Shown: positions 46,357 to 54,816 of the stretch, in pieces
Numbering within the stretch: the first letter of the stretch is position 1
Layout of the letters: every line of letters begins with the position of its first letter
Origin: Micromonospora sp. WMMA1363
Lineage (GTDB): Bacteria; Actinomycetota; Actinomycetes; Mycobacteriales; Micromonosporaceae
NCBI RefSeq assembly: GCF_030345795.1
Contig: NZ_JAUALB010000001.1
Location: 1,731,001 to 1,795,000 of the forward strand
Length of the DNA stretch: 64,000 nt
Reading direction: 5' to 3'
Position numbers and translations under genes: made by a program
Notes under the pieces: generated by a model
Database searches by the model: none
What the model was told of the DNA's origin: nothing
What the model saw: the letters and a program-made list of their open reading frames with translations, nothing else

Positions 46357-46653
46357 ATGAAAACCCTGCTGCAGTCGCCCCCGGTGCGTGAATGCGCCGC
46401 CACGGCGTGCAGTTTCAACGACAACGGCTGCCACGCTCCGGCGATCACCGTGGCGTCGACGGGTGATGCCGCTTCCTGCGCGACGTTCGTGGAGTCCTCG
46501 GTGCAGGGCGGGATCGCGGAGGTGATCGGCGCCGTGGGCGCCTGCGCACGCTCCGAGTGTGTCTACAACACCAACCTCGCCTGCACCGTCGAGTCGATCA
46601 CCGTCGGTCCCGGCGCCACCGCCAGCGACTGCCTCACCTACCAGCCCGCCTGA
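46357..46653 (+). CDS. DUF1540 cysteine-rich small protein
   Basis: This 98-residue protein has two similar halves, each with four cysteines. The first is RECAATACSFNDNGCHAPAI and SCATF; the second is ARSECVYNTNLACTVESI and DCLTY. This is the DUF1540 arrangement, thought to bind metal, but no function is established. The ATG at 46357 is preceded by GGAGG. A possible iron box is upstream and another follows before the DUF2470 gene, which suggests a role in iron-limited cells. Small, soluble, no signal peptide. Confidence 0.8.
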   Translation: MKTLLQSPPVRECAATACSFNDNGCHAPAITVASTGDAASCATFVESSVQGGIAEVIGAVGACARSECVYNTNLACTVESITVGPGATASDCLTYQPA

Positions 46654-46758
46654 CGCCACCCGCCCGCCGTGTGCGCGGGGGCGAGCCTGCCCGGGAGGCG
46701 CCAATCCACCGACACCGGCATGGCGACCACCGGCGGCCCGACACGACGCCGTCTTGGC

Positions 46759-46777
46759 AAAGGCAAGCCTAACCTAC
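46759..46777 (+). promoter_or_regulatory. Possible iron box upstream of DUF2470 gene
   Basis: AAAGGCAAGCCTAACCTAC keeps GCCTAACCTA from the right half of the consensus, with about 13 of 19 matches. It lies 55 bases before the DUF2470 gene start. Confidence 0.55.
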
Positions 46778-46831
46778 TAAGGTCGTATCCCTAGGCCGAG
46801 CCCACCTTCACTCGTGGCCGAGGGGATTGAC

Positions 46832-47704
46832 ATGGCGTTCCACCCAGCCAGGCGGCCAGCGGACCTGGCGGACGCCGCGCCCGCCACTGACAGCAACGCG
46901 ACAGCGAAGGCGTCAGGGGCGGGCGCGCACGCCGTTCTGACGGATCCGGACGCCGTTGCGGTACGCTCCGCCCTGTCCGCCACCCCATCCCTGCGGCTTC
47001 GCCTCGACGACACCGACGTCGACCTCGTCGAATCGCACGCCGTCCTGCCGGACGGGACGGTGGTCCTCGCGGTTGATCCGATGACCCGGACCGGCGGCCT
47101 GCTGGTCGCCGCACGCGGCCGGCCAGGTGCGGTGCGGCTCGACGTGACCCAACTGGTCCCGGTTGCCGTCCGCTCCCGGGTACGAGCCAGAGTGAGAATG
47201 CTCGGCACCGCCCACCGATTTGACCCGGCAAGTCTGGACTCGTGCGACACCGACACCGTCATGTCCCTGCTCGACCTGCCCCCCGTCGCGCTATGGGCGG
47301 TCGAACCGATCGCGATCGGCCTCGCCCGCGACATCGGTGGAACCACGGTGGACATCAGCGCCTACCGCGCCGCGCGCCCGGACCCGCTGGCCGCCGACGA
47401 AGCCGCGCACCTGCAGCACCTCGCCCAGCGGCACAGCGGCGTCCTCAACCAACTCGCCACGCTGGTCGACCCAGCATTGATGGCCCGGTCGGCCCGGGTG
47501 ATACCGGTGGCGGTCGACGCCGACGGCATCGTGCTCCGCGCCGAGACACCGGACACCCACACCGACGTCCGGCTGCCGTTCGCCCGTCGGGTCGTCACAA
47601 ACGCCGGCCTGGCCGAGGCACTTCGGACGCTGCTTGCCGAGGTGGCGCGGCGTAGATCCCACCATCCGCCCACGGCGGGCGGAGAGCGACCTTCGGCTGC
47701 CTGA
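46832..47704 (+). CDS. DUF2470 domain protein (haem-utilisation-like)
   Basis: The ATG at 46832 is preferred over GTG 46814 because GAGGGG lies six bases before it. In the 290-residue protein the C-terminal 90 residues (DEAAHLQHLAQRHSGVLNQL to AEALRTLLAEV) form a DUF2470 domain, found at the end of HugZ-type haem oxygenases and pyridoxamine-oxidase-fold proteins. The N-terminal part (VLPDGTVVLAVDPMTRTGGL, DVTQLVPVAVRSRVRARVRM) looks like a diverged split-barrel of that group. With the iron box upstream, a part in haem or iron handling is plausible but unproved. Confidence 0.72.
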   Translation: MAFHPARRPADLADAAPATDSNATAKASGAGAHAVLTDPDAVAVRSALSATPSLRLRLDDTDVDLVESHAVLPDGTVVLAVDPMTRTGGLLVAARGRPGAVRLDVTQLVPVAVRSRVRARVRMLGTAHRFDPASLDSCDTDTVMSLLDLPPVALWAVEPIAIGLARDIGGTTVDISAYRAARPDPLAADEAAHLQHLAQRHSGVLNQLATLVDPALMARSARVIPVAVDADGIVLRAETPDTHTDVRLPFARRVVTNAGLAEALRTLLAEVARRRSHHPPTAGGERPSAA

Positions 47705-47962
47705 AACCCATCCACCGCACCGGCCTGTTCCAGGGCGTTCATCGTGTCGCGCGCGGTGAACAGTCGGCGTCGAGGTCGGCGTACTGCTGATCGGCCGGCG
47801 TGACATCCGCGGTTCCTCAGTTCGAGCGGTATGCGCTGCTCGATGCTCGGGTCGGACGGCGCATGCTGGGTATAGTCCATCTGCCCGTGGGACGTGGCGG
47901 CGTGGGTCGACCTCGTTGTGCGGACTGGTGCTCACCGGCGTGGTGCCACGCCGGCCGCGTGC

Positions 47963-48805
47963 CTACCTGTCGAACTCGGCCTCAACGGCGGCGCGGAACG
48001 TCCGCGCGGGCCGACCGGTGAGGCGCCGGACGGTGTCGGTGACACGATTCTCCGCCCCCTCCGCGATGGCACGGTCCATGCCGGCCAGCATGGCGGCGAA
48101 CTCCAGCGGCATCAGCGCTGCGAGACGATCGCGCATCTGCTCGTAGGACAGCCGGCGGTGGATCACGGGCCGCCCGGTGAGCTCGGTGATGATCGCCGCG
48201 ATGTCGTCGTAGCTGAGCGCCTCTGGTCCGGTGAGGACGAGATCGGTGTTGGGGGCGTGATCGTCGGTCAGGGCGTGGACGGCGACGGCCGCGATGTCCT
48301 GGGCGTCGACGAAGCCGACCCGTCCGCTGTCGGTGGCGGAACAGATGATGCCGTCTTCGCGGATGCTGAGAGCATGCGAGTGGGTGCCGGTGAAGTTCTG
48401 CATGAACCACGAGGGGCGCAGCACCGTCCACTGTTCGAACAGGTCGGGCAGAGCCTGGTGCACCGCTCCCACGGCCGGGCCGCCCTCGGGGACGGCTGAG
48501 GAACTCAGGAGCACCGCGCGATGTACGCCGACAGTGCGGGCCTGCCGGAGGAACGGCAACATGACCGTCGCCGGGTCGGAGTCACCCGGCGGCGGTACGA
48601 GGTAGACGCGGTCGACGCCGTCGAGAACAGCAGCGTGGGTGGATGGGCTGTACCAGTCGAAGGGGACCGGCTCCGCGCCGGGGACCGGGGTGGCGTGACG
48701 GCTGGCGGCTTTCACGCGGTGGCCAGCGGCTGTCAGCTGCGCGGTAGTGCGGCTACCGGTGGTGCCGGTGGCGCCGATGACCATTGTGGTGCCGGTGGCG
48801 GTCAT
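47963..48805 (-). CDS. NmrA-like NAD(P)-binding reductase
   Basis: This 280-residue atypical short-chain dehydrogenase has an N-terminal nucleotide loop MVIGATGTTGSRTTAQL, VYLVPPPGDSDP, and the RPSWFMQNF and DAQDIAAVAVHAL blocks typical of NmrA/QOR2-like proteins. Members reduce quinones or sense NADP(H). Its ATG overlaps the stop of a 47-codon reading frame (TGATG), and both are divergent from a TetR gene with two operators between, so TetR probably controls them. The 258 bp between this gene's end and the DUF2470 gene hold nothing recognised. Confidence 0.82.
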   Translation of the reverse strand: MTATGTTMVIGATGTTGSRTTAQLTAAGHRVKAASRHATPVPGAEPVPFDWYSPSTHAAVLDGVDRVYLVPPPGDSDPATVMLPFLRQARTVGVHRAVLLSSSAVPEGGPAVGAVHQALPDLFEQWTVLRPSWFMQNFTGTHSHALSIREDGIICSATDSGRVGFVDAQDIAAVAVHALTDDHAPNTDLVLTGPEALSYDDIAAIITELTGRPVIHRRLSYEQMRDRLAALMPLEFAAMLAGMDRAIAEGAENRVTDTVRRLTGRPARTFRAAVEAEFDR

Positions 48806-48948
48806 CAGTTGCTTCCGGTGACGTCGGCGCCGGGCGCGAGGCCGAGAGGGTTCCAGTTGTCACGGTAGGAGGTGCTGCGCCCGTCGGTTATGACGGCGAT
48901 GTGGGGCGTGTGACGGTAGAGATCCGCCGGAGAAGTCGGTGTGGCCAC
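48805..48948 (-). CDS. Small 47-residue protein coupled to NmrA-like gene
   Basis: GTG 48948 is preceded by GGAGG at the right distance, and the frame ends in a TGATG overlap with the reductase gene. The product begins VATPTSPADLYRHTPHIAV and ends GLAPGADVTGSN. I do not recognise it. It may be a real leader protein of the operon or the tail of a lost gene. Position between the TetR operators and the reductase argues that it is at least translated. Confidence 0.45.
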   Translation of the reverse strand: MATPTSPADLYRHTPHIAVITDGRSTSYRDNWNPLGLAPGADVTGSN

Positions 48949-48970
48949 GGGTATCCTCCATCTCATGAAT

Positions 48971-49012
48971 CCGGACCGTGGGTCCGGTTGGACAATACGG
49001 ACCGCGGGTCCG
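48971..49012. promoter_or_regulatory. Two TetR-type operators
   Basis: CCGGACCGTGGGTCCGG (48971-48987) and CGGACCGCGGGTCCG (48998-49012) are two near-identical palindromes with half-site CGGACC and a 3-base centre. They are 26 bp apart, just upstream of the tetR gene and covering the divergent promoter region. This is the classic layout for an autoregulating TetR repressor. Confidence 0.88.
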
Positions 49013-49033
49013 CTTTGCAAGTCGAGGAGGACC

Positions 49034-49651
49034 ATGTCCGACCGCAAGCCCCGCAAGGACGCCGTCCGTAACCGGCAGGCCGTCCTCGCGGCCGCCGACG
49101 CTCTCTTCGTCCGCTGCAAGAGCCCTGAAGACGTCACCATGGCCGACATCGCAGCGGCGGCCGGTGTCGGCAAGGGCACGCTCTTCCGAGCCTTCGGCGA
49201 CCGCCCCGGTCTGCTCCGCGCCCTGTACGAGGCGCGGCTGGAACCGATCAGAGAGGCCGTCGAAGCGGGCCCTCCACCCCTGGGGCCCACCACCCCGCCG
49301 CAGCAGCGCGTGCCCGCTCTGCTTGACGCCGTCCTGTGCTTCAAGCTCGACAACCGAGGCCTCGCGTCGGCGTTGGAGGAAAGCGGGAGCAGCAGCCCGT
49401 ACCAGGCGGAGCATTACCAGCGGTGGCACGGCCTCCTGCAAGCCGTGCTGGAGCAGATTCCCGGCCTGGCCGACAGCGACTTCACCGCCCACGCCCTGCT
49501 CGCCGCCATCCGAGCCGATCTCGTCGAGCACCTGGCTGGGCAGGCGCACGTGCCGCGCGAGAGGATGCGGACACGCTTGGCGGCCTTCACCGCGAGGGTC
49601 CTCGACTCGACCCCCTGCGGGAGTGACCAGGCGGACGTATACGGCGGGTGA
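49034..49651 (+). CDS. TetR-family transcriptional regulator
   Basis: This 205-residue repressor has an N-terminal HTH (RQAVLAAADALFVRC, then VTMADIAAAAGVGKGTLFRAFGD, residues 13-55) and a ligand-binding C-terminal half of TetR length. The ATG at 49034 follows GAGGAGG. Two strong palindromes directly upstream are its likely operators. Divergent reductase genes on one side and an MFS transporter 200 bases downstream are candidate targets. Ligand unknown. Confidence 0.88.
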   Translation: MSDRKPRKDAVRNRQAVLAAADALFVRCKSPEDVTMADIAAAAGVGKGTLFRAFGDRPGLLRALYEARLEPIREAVEAGPPPLGPTTPPQQRVPALLDAVLCFKLDNRGLASALEESGSSSPYQAEHYQRWHGLLQAVLEQIPGLADSDFTAHALLAAIRADLVEHLAGQAHVPRERMRTRLAAFTARVLDSTPCGSDQADVYGG

Positions 49652-49856
49652 TCGCCGTCAGATCTCCCCGGACCGGTGCGGACTCCGCGCGGTCCGCGCC
49701 TCGTTCCGAGGGGAGCACAGGCCGACTTCACCGTCGCAGGCGACACCCGCAGCGCCAGCACTCCCGCCGCGGAGACTTGTCGACATTCGCCCGATAAGAT
49801 CCCCATCCCCCCGACTTTGGCAGGTCCGAGGCGTAGCAAGCCTATATTGTCCTGGT

Positions 49857-51383
49857 ATGCACGCTCGGAATCGCCGGTCACCGCCATCCCGGTGGAGCGC
49901 GTTGGTCGGCATCTGCATCGCCGCGGCGCTGGTGTGGCTCGCGTTCGCCGACCTCGGCGTCGCATTACCGACGATCGCCACCCAACTGGACGTCAGTCTG
50001 ACCGACATGCAGTGGGCGAACAATGCGCTCAGCATCGCCTGCGGGACGCTCCTGCTGGCCACGGGTCGCTTCGCGGATCTGTACGGTCGGCGGCGCCTGC
50101 TGCTGCTCGGCCTGGTGGTCTTCGGGTGCGCCTCCCTGGTGACCGCCTTCCTCTCCGGCCTTGCCGGTCTGATCGTCGGCCGCGCGGTGATGGGTATCGG
50201 CGGGGCGCTCATCCTGCCGGCCACGCTGGCGTTGATCCCGGTGCTGTTCAGCCGCGCCGAGCAGCCGACGGCGTTCGCCGCGTGGGCGGCGGCGACGTGG
50301 GCGGGACAGGCCCTCGGGCCGGCCTTCGGCGGGACGCTGACCACCCTGTTGGGCTGGCGGTCGCTGTTCTGGATCAGCGCACCGGCGGCTCTGGTCGCGT
50401 ATCTGTTGACCAGCCGGAACACACCGGAGTCACGCGAGGTCAGCAGCGGACGTGTCGACCTGGTCGGCGTGGTGACCAGCGCCGGCGCCGCGTTGTGCCT
50501 ACTCTTCGCGTTGACCGAGGGCCAGCGAGTCGGTTTCCGCAATCCGGTGATCATCGGGTTGTTCGTTGCGGCGCTGCTGCTGGCGGCGCTGTTCGTCATC
50601 GTCGAGCTGAAAATCACCAACCCGTTGGTGGACCTGCGGCTGTTCCGGGCCCGCAGCTTCGACGGCGCTCTGACCGTCAACCTGACGATGAACATCACCT
50701 TCGCCGGTACCCTGTTCGTGCTGGCCCTCTACCTGCAAGACGTGCGGGGTTACAGCGCGTTCGTGGCCGGTCTGCTGCTGGTCCCGGCGGCCGTGACGAT
50801 CCTGGTGTTCAACACCGTCGGCGCACGGATCACCGCCCGACACGACGCCCGCACCCCGGCGGTCGGAGGCCTGCTCCTGATCAGCCTCGGCTTCTTCGTC
50901 GTCAGCCCGGTCACGCCCACCTCGTCCTTCCTGCTGGTGATCCTGGGCTTGCTGATCGTCGGTGTCGGCCTGGGCCTGTTGTCGGTGCCGATGTCCGACA
51001 CCCTCGTCGGAGGTCCACCCACCGAACTCGCCGGCGTCGCGTCGGGAGTCTTCAAGACCAGCAGCATGTTGGGCGGGGCACTCGGCGTGGTCCTGCTGAC
51101 CGCGGTGACCGCCAGTTACGGCCGGGCCCGCGCCGGCTCCACAAGCGCGGCCGCCGGGCTCAGCGAGGAAGAGTCCAGCCAGGTCGTCAACGCCCTGACC
51201 AACTCACAGACAGCGCGCTCCGTGCTCGATCGGCTGCCAACCGACCAACGGGCCGTGGTGACCGGCGCCTACGATCAGGCGTTCGCGGACGGAGTGTCCG
51301 CAGCCCTCGTCCTCAGCGGCGTGATCGCACTGGTCGGCGCGGCGCTGAGCTGGTGGATCTGGCCACGCCACCGCCAGGGTTGA
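49857..51383 (+). CDS. MFS transporter (DHA2, 14-helix drug exporter type)
   Basis: This 508-residue protein has about 14 helices and DHA2 motifs (FADLGVALPTIATQL, GRFADLYGRRRLLLL, GPAFGGTLTTLLGW, RAVMGIGGALILPATL). The family expels drugs or cell metabolites using the proton gradient. A TATATT hexamer ends 9 bases before the ATG and no ribosome-binding site is seen, so the mRNA may be leaderless. It lies downstream of the tetR gene in the same direction, with 205 bp between. Substrate unknown. Confidence 0.85.
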   Translation: MHARNRRSPPSRWSALVGICIAAALVWLAFADLGVALPTIATQLDVSLTDMQWANNALSIACGTLLLATGRFADLYGRRRLLLLGLVVFGCASLVTAFLSGLAGLIVGRAVMGIGGALILPATLALIPVLFSRAEQPTAFAAWAAATWAGQALGPAFGGTLTTLLGWRSLFWISAPAALVAYLLTSRNTPESREVSSGRVDLVGVVTSAGAALCLLFALTEGQRVGFRNPVIIGLFVAALLLAALFVIVELKITNPLVDLRLFRARSFDGALTVNLTMNITFAGTLFVLALYLQDVRGYSAFVAGLLLVPAAVTILVFNTVGARITARHDARTPAVGGLLLISLGFFVVSPVTPTSSFLLVILGLLIVGVGLGLLSVPMSDTLVGGPPTELAGVASGVFKTSSMLGGALGVVLLTAVTASYGRARAGSTSAAAGLSEEESSQVVNALTNSQTARSVLDRLPTDQRAVVTGAYDQAFADGVSAALVLSGVIALVGAALSWWIWPRHRQG

Positions 51384-51617
51384 GAACGTCGGTCCGGCAC
51401 AGCCAGCGGGTCAGCTCGTGCTGGTGCGGTGTCGCCTGATCCCCACGCCGCTCGGGCACGCGTTCCGCGTTCACCGGACCAGCCGGTGCCGCACGGCGGC
51501 CCGGCCGACCACCTCGCACCCACGAGCTGACCGTTGCATTCGGTCTTCAACCCCTCTTGCGACGCCGCGTTGGGAGCCGTCGGTCTGCTGGCTCCAGCCG
51601 TCGTCGTCCTGCGGCTG

Positions 51618-53017
51618 TCAGTGATGGAACCCCGAATGCTGGTCTTCGGTCGGCATGGGGGCGTCGAGGGCGTCGAGGTACGCGACCTGCGCCTTGAGGT
51701 CGGTGATGAAGGCTCCAGCCAGGTCACGGCTGAATTCGTTACGAACGACGATCCGCTGCACCGTGAGGTCGACCAGGTCGTCCGGCATCGGGTACGTGGG
51801 GACCTGCCACCCGTTCATGCGCAGTCGATCGGACAGGTGATACAGGTTCCAGTTCGAGGTGCGCCCCGCCCGGAGACGCAGCGCGAACGCCGGGATGCCC
51901 ACGCGGTCGCTCCACAGCTCGAGCTGCGGCAGCTTCGCGATCTCGGCGGACAGGTACAGTGCCACGTCGTACGCGGCCTGCTGCACCCGGCGATAGCCCT
52001 CGCGGCCGAGACGCAGGAACAGGTAGTACTGCAAGAGCACCTGGGCCCCGGGCGGGAAAAGTTCAACCCGATCGTCGACATGTCACCGCCCAGGTAGGTC
52101 ACCTGGAACATCAGGTCGTCGGGCAGTGCTGCCTTCTCCCGCCAGACAATCCAGCCCAGACCCGGGTACACCAGGCCGTACTTGTGGGCCGACGCGTTGA
52201 TAGACGCCACTCGGTCGATACGGAAGTCCCATTCCAGATCAGGCTGGATGAACGGCGCGACGAACGCACCCGTGGCTCCGTCAACATGGATGGGGATGTT
52301 CAGCCCGGACGAGGCCTGAATCGCATCGAGCGCCGCCGCGATCTCCTTCACCGGCTCGTACATGCCGGTGAAGGTCACGCCGAGGATCGCTACGACGCCG
52401 ATCGTACTCTCGTCCACGTACGACTCGAGATCGTGACCGTCGAGCACCTTGTGCTCCTCGGAAATCGGCACGAAGCGCGGCTCCACCTCCCAGTAGTTGC
52501 AAAACCGCTTCCAACACACCTGCACCGCGCTGGACATCACCAGATTCGGTTGATCGATTGATTTTCCGGCGGCGCGACGTGCGTGCTGCCAACGCCGCTT
52601 CAGCGCCAACCCACCCAACATGCACGCCTCGGACGAACCGACCGTCGAGGTACCGATAGCGCTTCGCGGTTCCGGCGCGTGCCAGAGGTCCGCAAGCATC
52701 GTCCAGCAGCGCGCCTCCATCGTCGCCGTGGCTCGATAGTAGTCTTTGTCGATCAGATTCTTGTCGAACGTTTCGGTGTACAGCTTCGCCGCTTGGCCGT
52801 CCATCCAGGTGCTCACGAACGTCGCCAGGTTGAGCCGTGGACCGCCGTCGAGGATCGCCTCGTCGTGCACGATCTGGTAGGCCGTTTCCGGCAGCGACTC
52901 GCCGTCTGGAATCGAATACCGAGAGAACTCCGTCGACTCGCCCGGGCGCGCGAAAATCGGGTTCAGCTCGACCACGTCAGGACCAGCGGACTCGACGGGT
53001 CGGCGCGGAATCGTCAT
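51618..53017 (-). pseudogene. gad: Glutamate decarboxylase, one-base frameshift
   Basis: The frame from ATG 53017 gives a typical GadA/GadB N-terminal and PLP domain. It has STVGSSEACMLGGLALKRRW, HVDGATGAFVAPF and the PLP lysine in INASAHKYGLVYPG (about residue 279). It then derails at NFSRPG near 52050. The rest (LLQYYLFLRLGREGYRRV to QHSGFHH, stop 51618) is in the neighbouring frame. One extra G in the GGGG on the coding strand (52046-52049) restores 466 residues, exactly the family length. The enzyme turns glutamate into GABA, consuming a proton; no glutamate/GABA antiporter gene is nearby. Either a recent mutation or a sequencing error. Confidence 0.88.
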
Positions 53018-53224
53018 TGGCGCTCCTCGATGTTGTGCCGCGGCTCAAAGGCAGCGAACCAAGCTCAAGCTGAGCCGCATCCGAGGTCCTTCACGGCCAC
53101 TCTACGCCGCATCACAGGATTCGTGGCATAATCCCACGAACGGCTCGTCTTCACCCGGTTTTGACTGCCAGCAGTGGCCGGAACCCGGGCGGGCGGGCAG
53201 CGACGCAGGATGACGTGCAGGCCC

Positions 53225-53440
53225 TGACGCCGGTCTCCCGGGAGCCGGGGGCGCTCCAGCCGGAGGTGCGCCCGGCGGTGTCCCAGACCTGGACCTGCCA
53301 GACGTACCGGGTCCGCGGCTGCAGCGCCGGGCCCGCGTAGGCGACAGCGAGCTGCGCCGGGACGCGACCCGACCGCCGTCCCAGACCTGACCCTCCCGGA
53401 ATCGTTCGTCTGGGGTGAGTTCTGTCGACAGGCACCGTTA
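53225..53440 (-). pseudogene. Alpha-L-rhamnosidase N-domain fragment
   Basis: On the reverse strand a short block reads GQVWDGGRVAS, then in another frame QLAVAYAGPALQPRTRYVWQ, VQVWDTAGRTSGWS and RETG. This is the N-terminal beta-sandwich pattern of bacterial alpha-L-rhamnosidases (VWDSG..VAYAGPPL..RTRYVWRVRVWD). Nothing of the catalytic domain is present within the gap 53018-53667, so it is a relic. Confidence 0.6.
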
Positions 53441-53667
53441 CCGCCAGTGACGACGCTTCGCCGCCGATGAGCGTGCACCTGCTCGACGGGGCCGACGGGG
53501 CCGCATCCGCGCCCGAAGGGGTGGCATCCCTCGCGCGTTGGAAGGTGACGGCGTCCCCCGCGAGAGCTACCGGAAATCGTCTACTGGCGGGTGATTCGCG
53601 TGCGTGGTCGCGTTCCTAGCGTTGTGCGTAGTCGCCACCCCGGCAGCCGATACGCGAGGGAGCCACG

Positions 53668-54537
53668 ATGCGCACGATGTCAACCGCACACCACGCCACA
53701 GACAGTGACCAGTCTCCGGAAGGACGGGGCCTGGTCGGCCGGATCACCCGCCTTCCCATGGTCTGGATGCTGGCCGGTATCGCCGGTATCGGCTTGATCC
53801 AGGGCCTGACCACGACCAGACCTGGCCTGCTGCCCCTGATCGGTGCGGCCACCGCGGTGGCCGCGTACTGGGCGATCATGCGCTTCGTCGCGCGGCGGCG
53901 CACCCCGGAGATCGCTCGGCGCTCGGCAGGGCGGGAAACCCTGCTCGGCGGCGCGCTCGGCTTGGGGTTCGTGCTCGTCTCGACCCTCGTCATCACGATG
54001 TTCGGCGGCTACTCGTTCTCGTGGGCAGGCCGTGACGTTCTGCCGGTCGCGCTGTCCGCGGCCACAGTGATGGCCTGTGTGGCGGTCGCGGAGGAGCTGA
54101 TGTTCCGCGGTATTGCCCTGCAGGCCCTCGAGCAACTGTGGAGCGGTCGCGTCGCGCTCGTGCTCACCGCGCTGTTCTTCGGCGGCGCGCACCTGTTCAA
54201 CCCGGGGGCCAGCATGTGGAGTGCCCTGGCGATCACCGCCGAGGCGGGTGTCCTGCTCGGCGCCGCGTTCCTGTGGCGGCGCAGCATCTGGTTCGTGACC
54301 GGTCTGCACTTCGCCTGGAACACCACCCAGCAACTGCTCGGCATCCCGGTCTCCGGCCGCGCCGCCAACGGCCTGCTCACCGCCGACGTCACCGGCCCGG
54401 ACCTGCTCACCGGCGGCACCTTCGGCCTGGACGCGTCGATCGTCTCCGTCGTCATCGGTCTGCTACTGGCCGCGCCTATGCTCGTACTCGCCCACCGACG
54501 CGGTGCGCTGACATCTCCCCGCAGGGCGCACACCTGA
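53668..54537 (+). CDS. CPBP-family intramembrane metalloprotease
   Basis: This 289-residue membrane protein with about seven or eight helices carries the CPBP/CAAX-protease motifs: AVAEELMFRG (Glu-Glu and Arg, about residues 142-148), FFGGAHLFNP and GLHFAWNTTQ. These supply the metal-binding and catalytic residues of the family. Bacterial members act in prenyl-protein-like processing, bacteriocin self-immunity or membrane quality control; which applies here is unknown. It stands alone, followed by a very strong hairpin. Confidence 0.87.
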   Translation: MRTMSTAHHATDSDQSPEGRGLVGRITRLPMVWMLAGIAGIGLIQGLTTTRPGLLPLIGAATAVAAYWAIMRFVARRRTPEIARRSAGRETLLGGALGLGFVLVSTLVITMFGGYSFSWAGRDVLPVALSAATVMACVAVAEELMFRGIALQALEQLWSGRVALVLTALFFGGAHLFNPGASMWSALAITAEAGVLLGAAFLWRRSIWFVTGLHFAWNTTQQLLGIPVSGRAANGLLTADVTGPDLLTGGTFGLDASIVSVVIGLLLAAPMLVLAHRRGALTSPRRAHT

Positions 54538-54575
54538 GTCAGAACAATCCCGGCACCCGCCGCTGGCCAACCCCA

Positions 54576-54604
54576 CGTACGGCCCGGCAGAGCCGGGCCG
54601 TACG
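54576..54604 (+). terminator. Perfect hairpin after CPBP gene
   Basis: A 13-bp perfect stem (CGTACGGCCCGGC) with an AGA loop lies 38 bases after the CPBP stop. It marks the end of ordinary chromosomal genes before the mobile-element cluster. Confidence 0.8.
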
Positions 54605-54708
54605 CACGCCTACGCTGCCGAGCCACCCGACCTTCGAAGCAGATGGCGATCGACCGTTCCACGGCCGGAACGATCCCTTAACCAATCACCCTCGGCAAGC
54701 GGTTCCCC

Positions 54709-54799
54709 ACGCCTTCACCCGAGGCCTGGAACGGGACCGCGACGCCGTAAACGCCGCGCTCACACTTCCCTACAGCAACGGCCCCACCGAAGGCGTCAA
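54709..54799 (+). pseudogene. ISL3-family transposase fragment cut by IS256
   Basis: The translation HAFTRGLERDRDAVNAALTL followed by PYSNGPTEGV is almost identical to the C-terminal part of the complete ISL3 transposase at 54871-56406. It stops abruptly where the IS256 left end begins (54800). It is the remnant of an older, related ISL3 copy that was the landing site, or a rearrangement point, of IS256. Confidence 0.85.
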
Positions 54800-54816
54800 G
54801 GGACTGTACAAATAAC

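Noticed and set aside
47705..47962. Possible gene starting MDYTQHAPSDPSIEQRIPLE on the minus strand
   Set aside because: The frame continues antisense through the DUF2470 gene, and there is no family resemblance or start signal.
53458..53590. Short plus-strand frame starting MSVHLLDGADGAAS
   Set aside because: Too short, no similarity, and it lies in decayed DNA next to a rhamnosidase relic.
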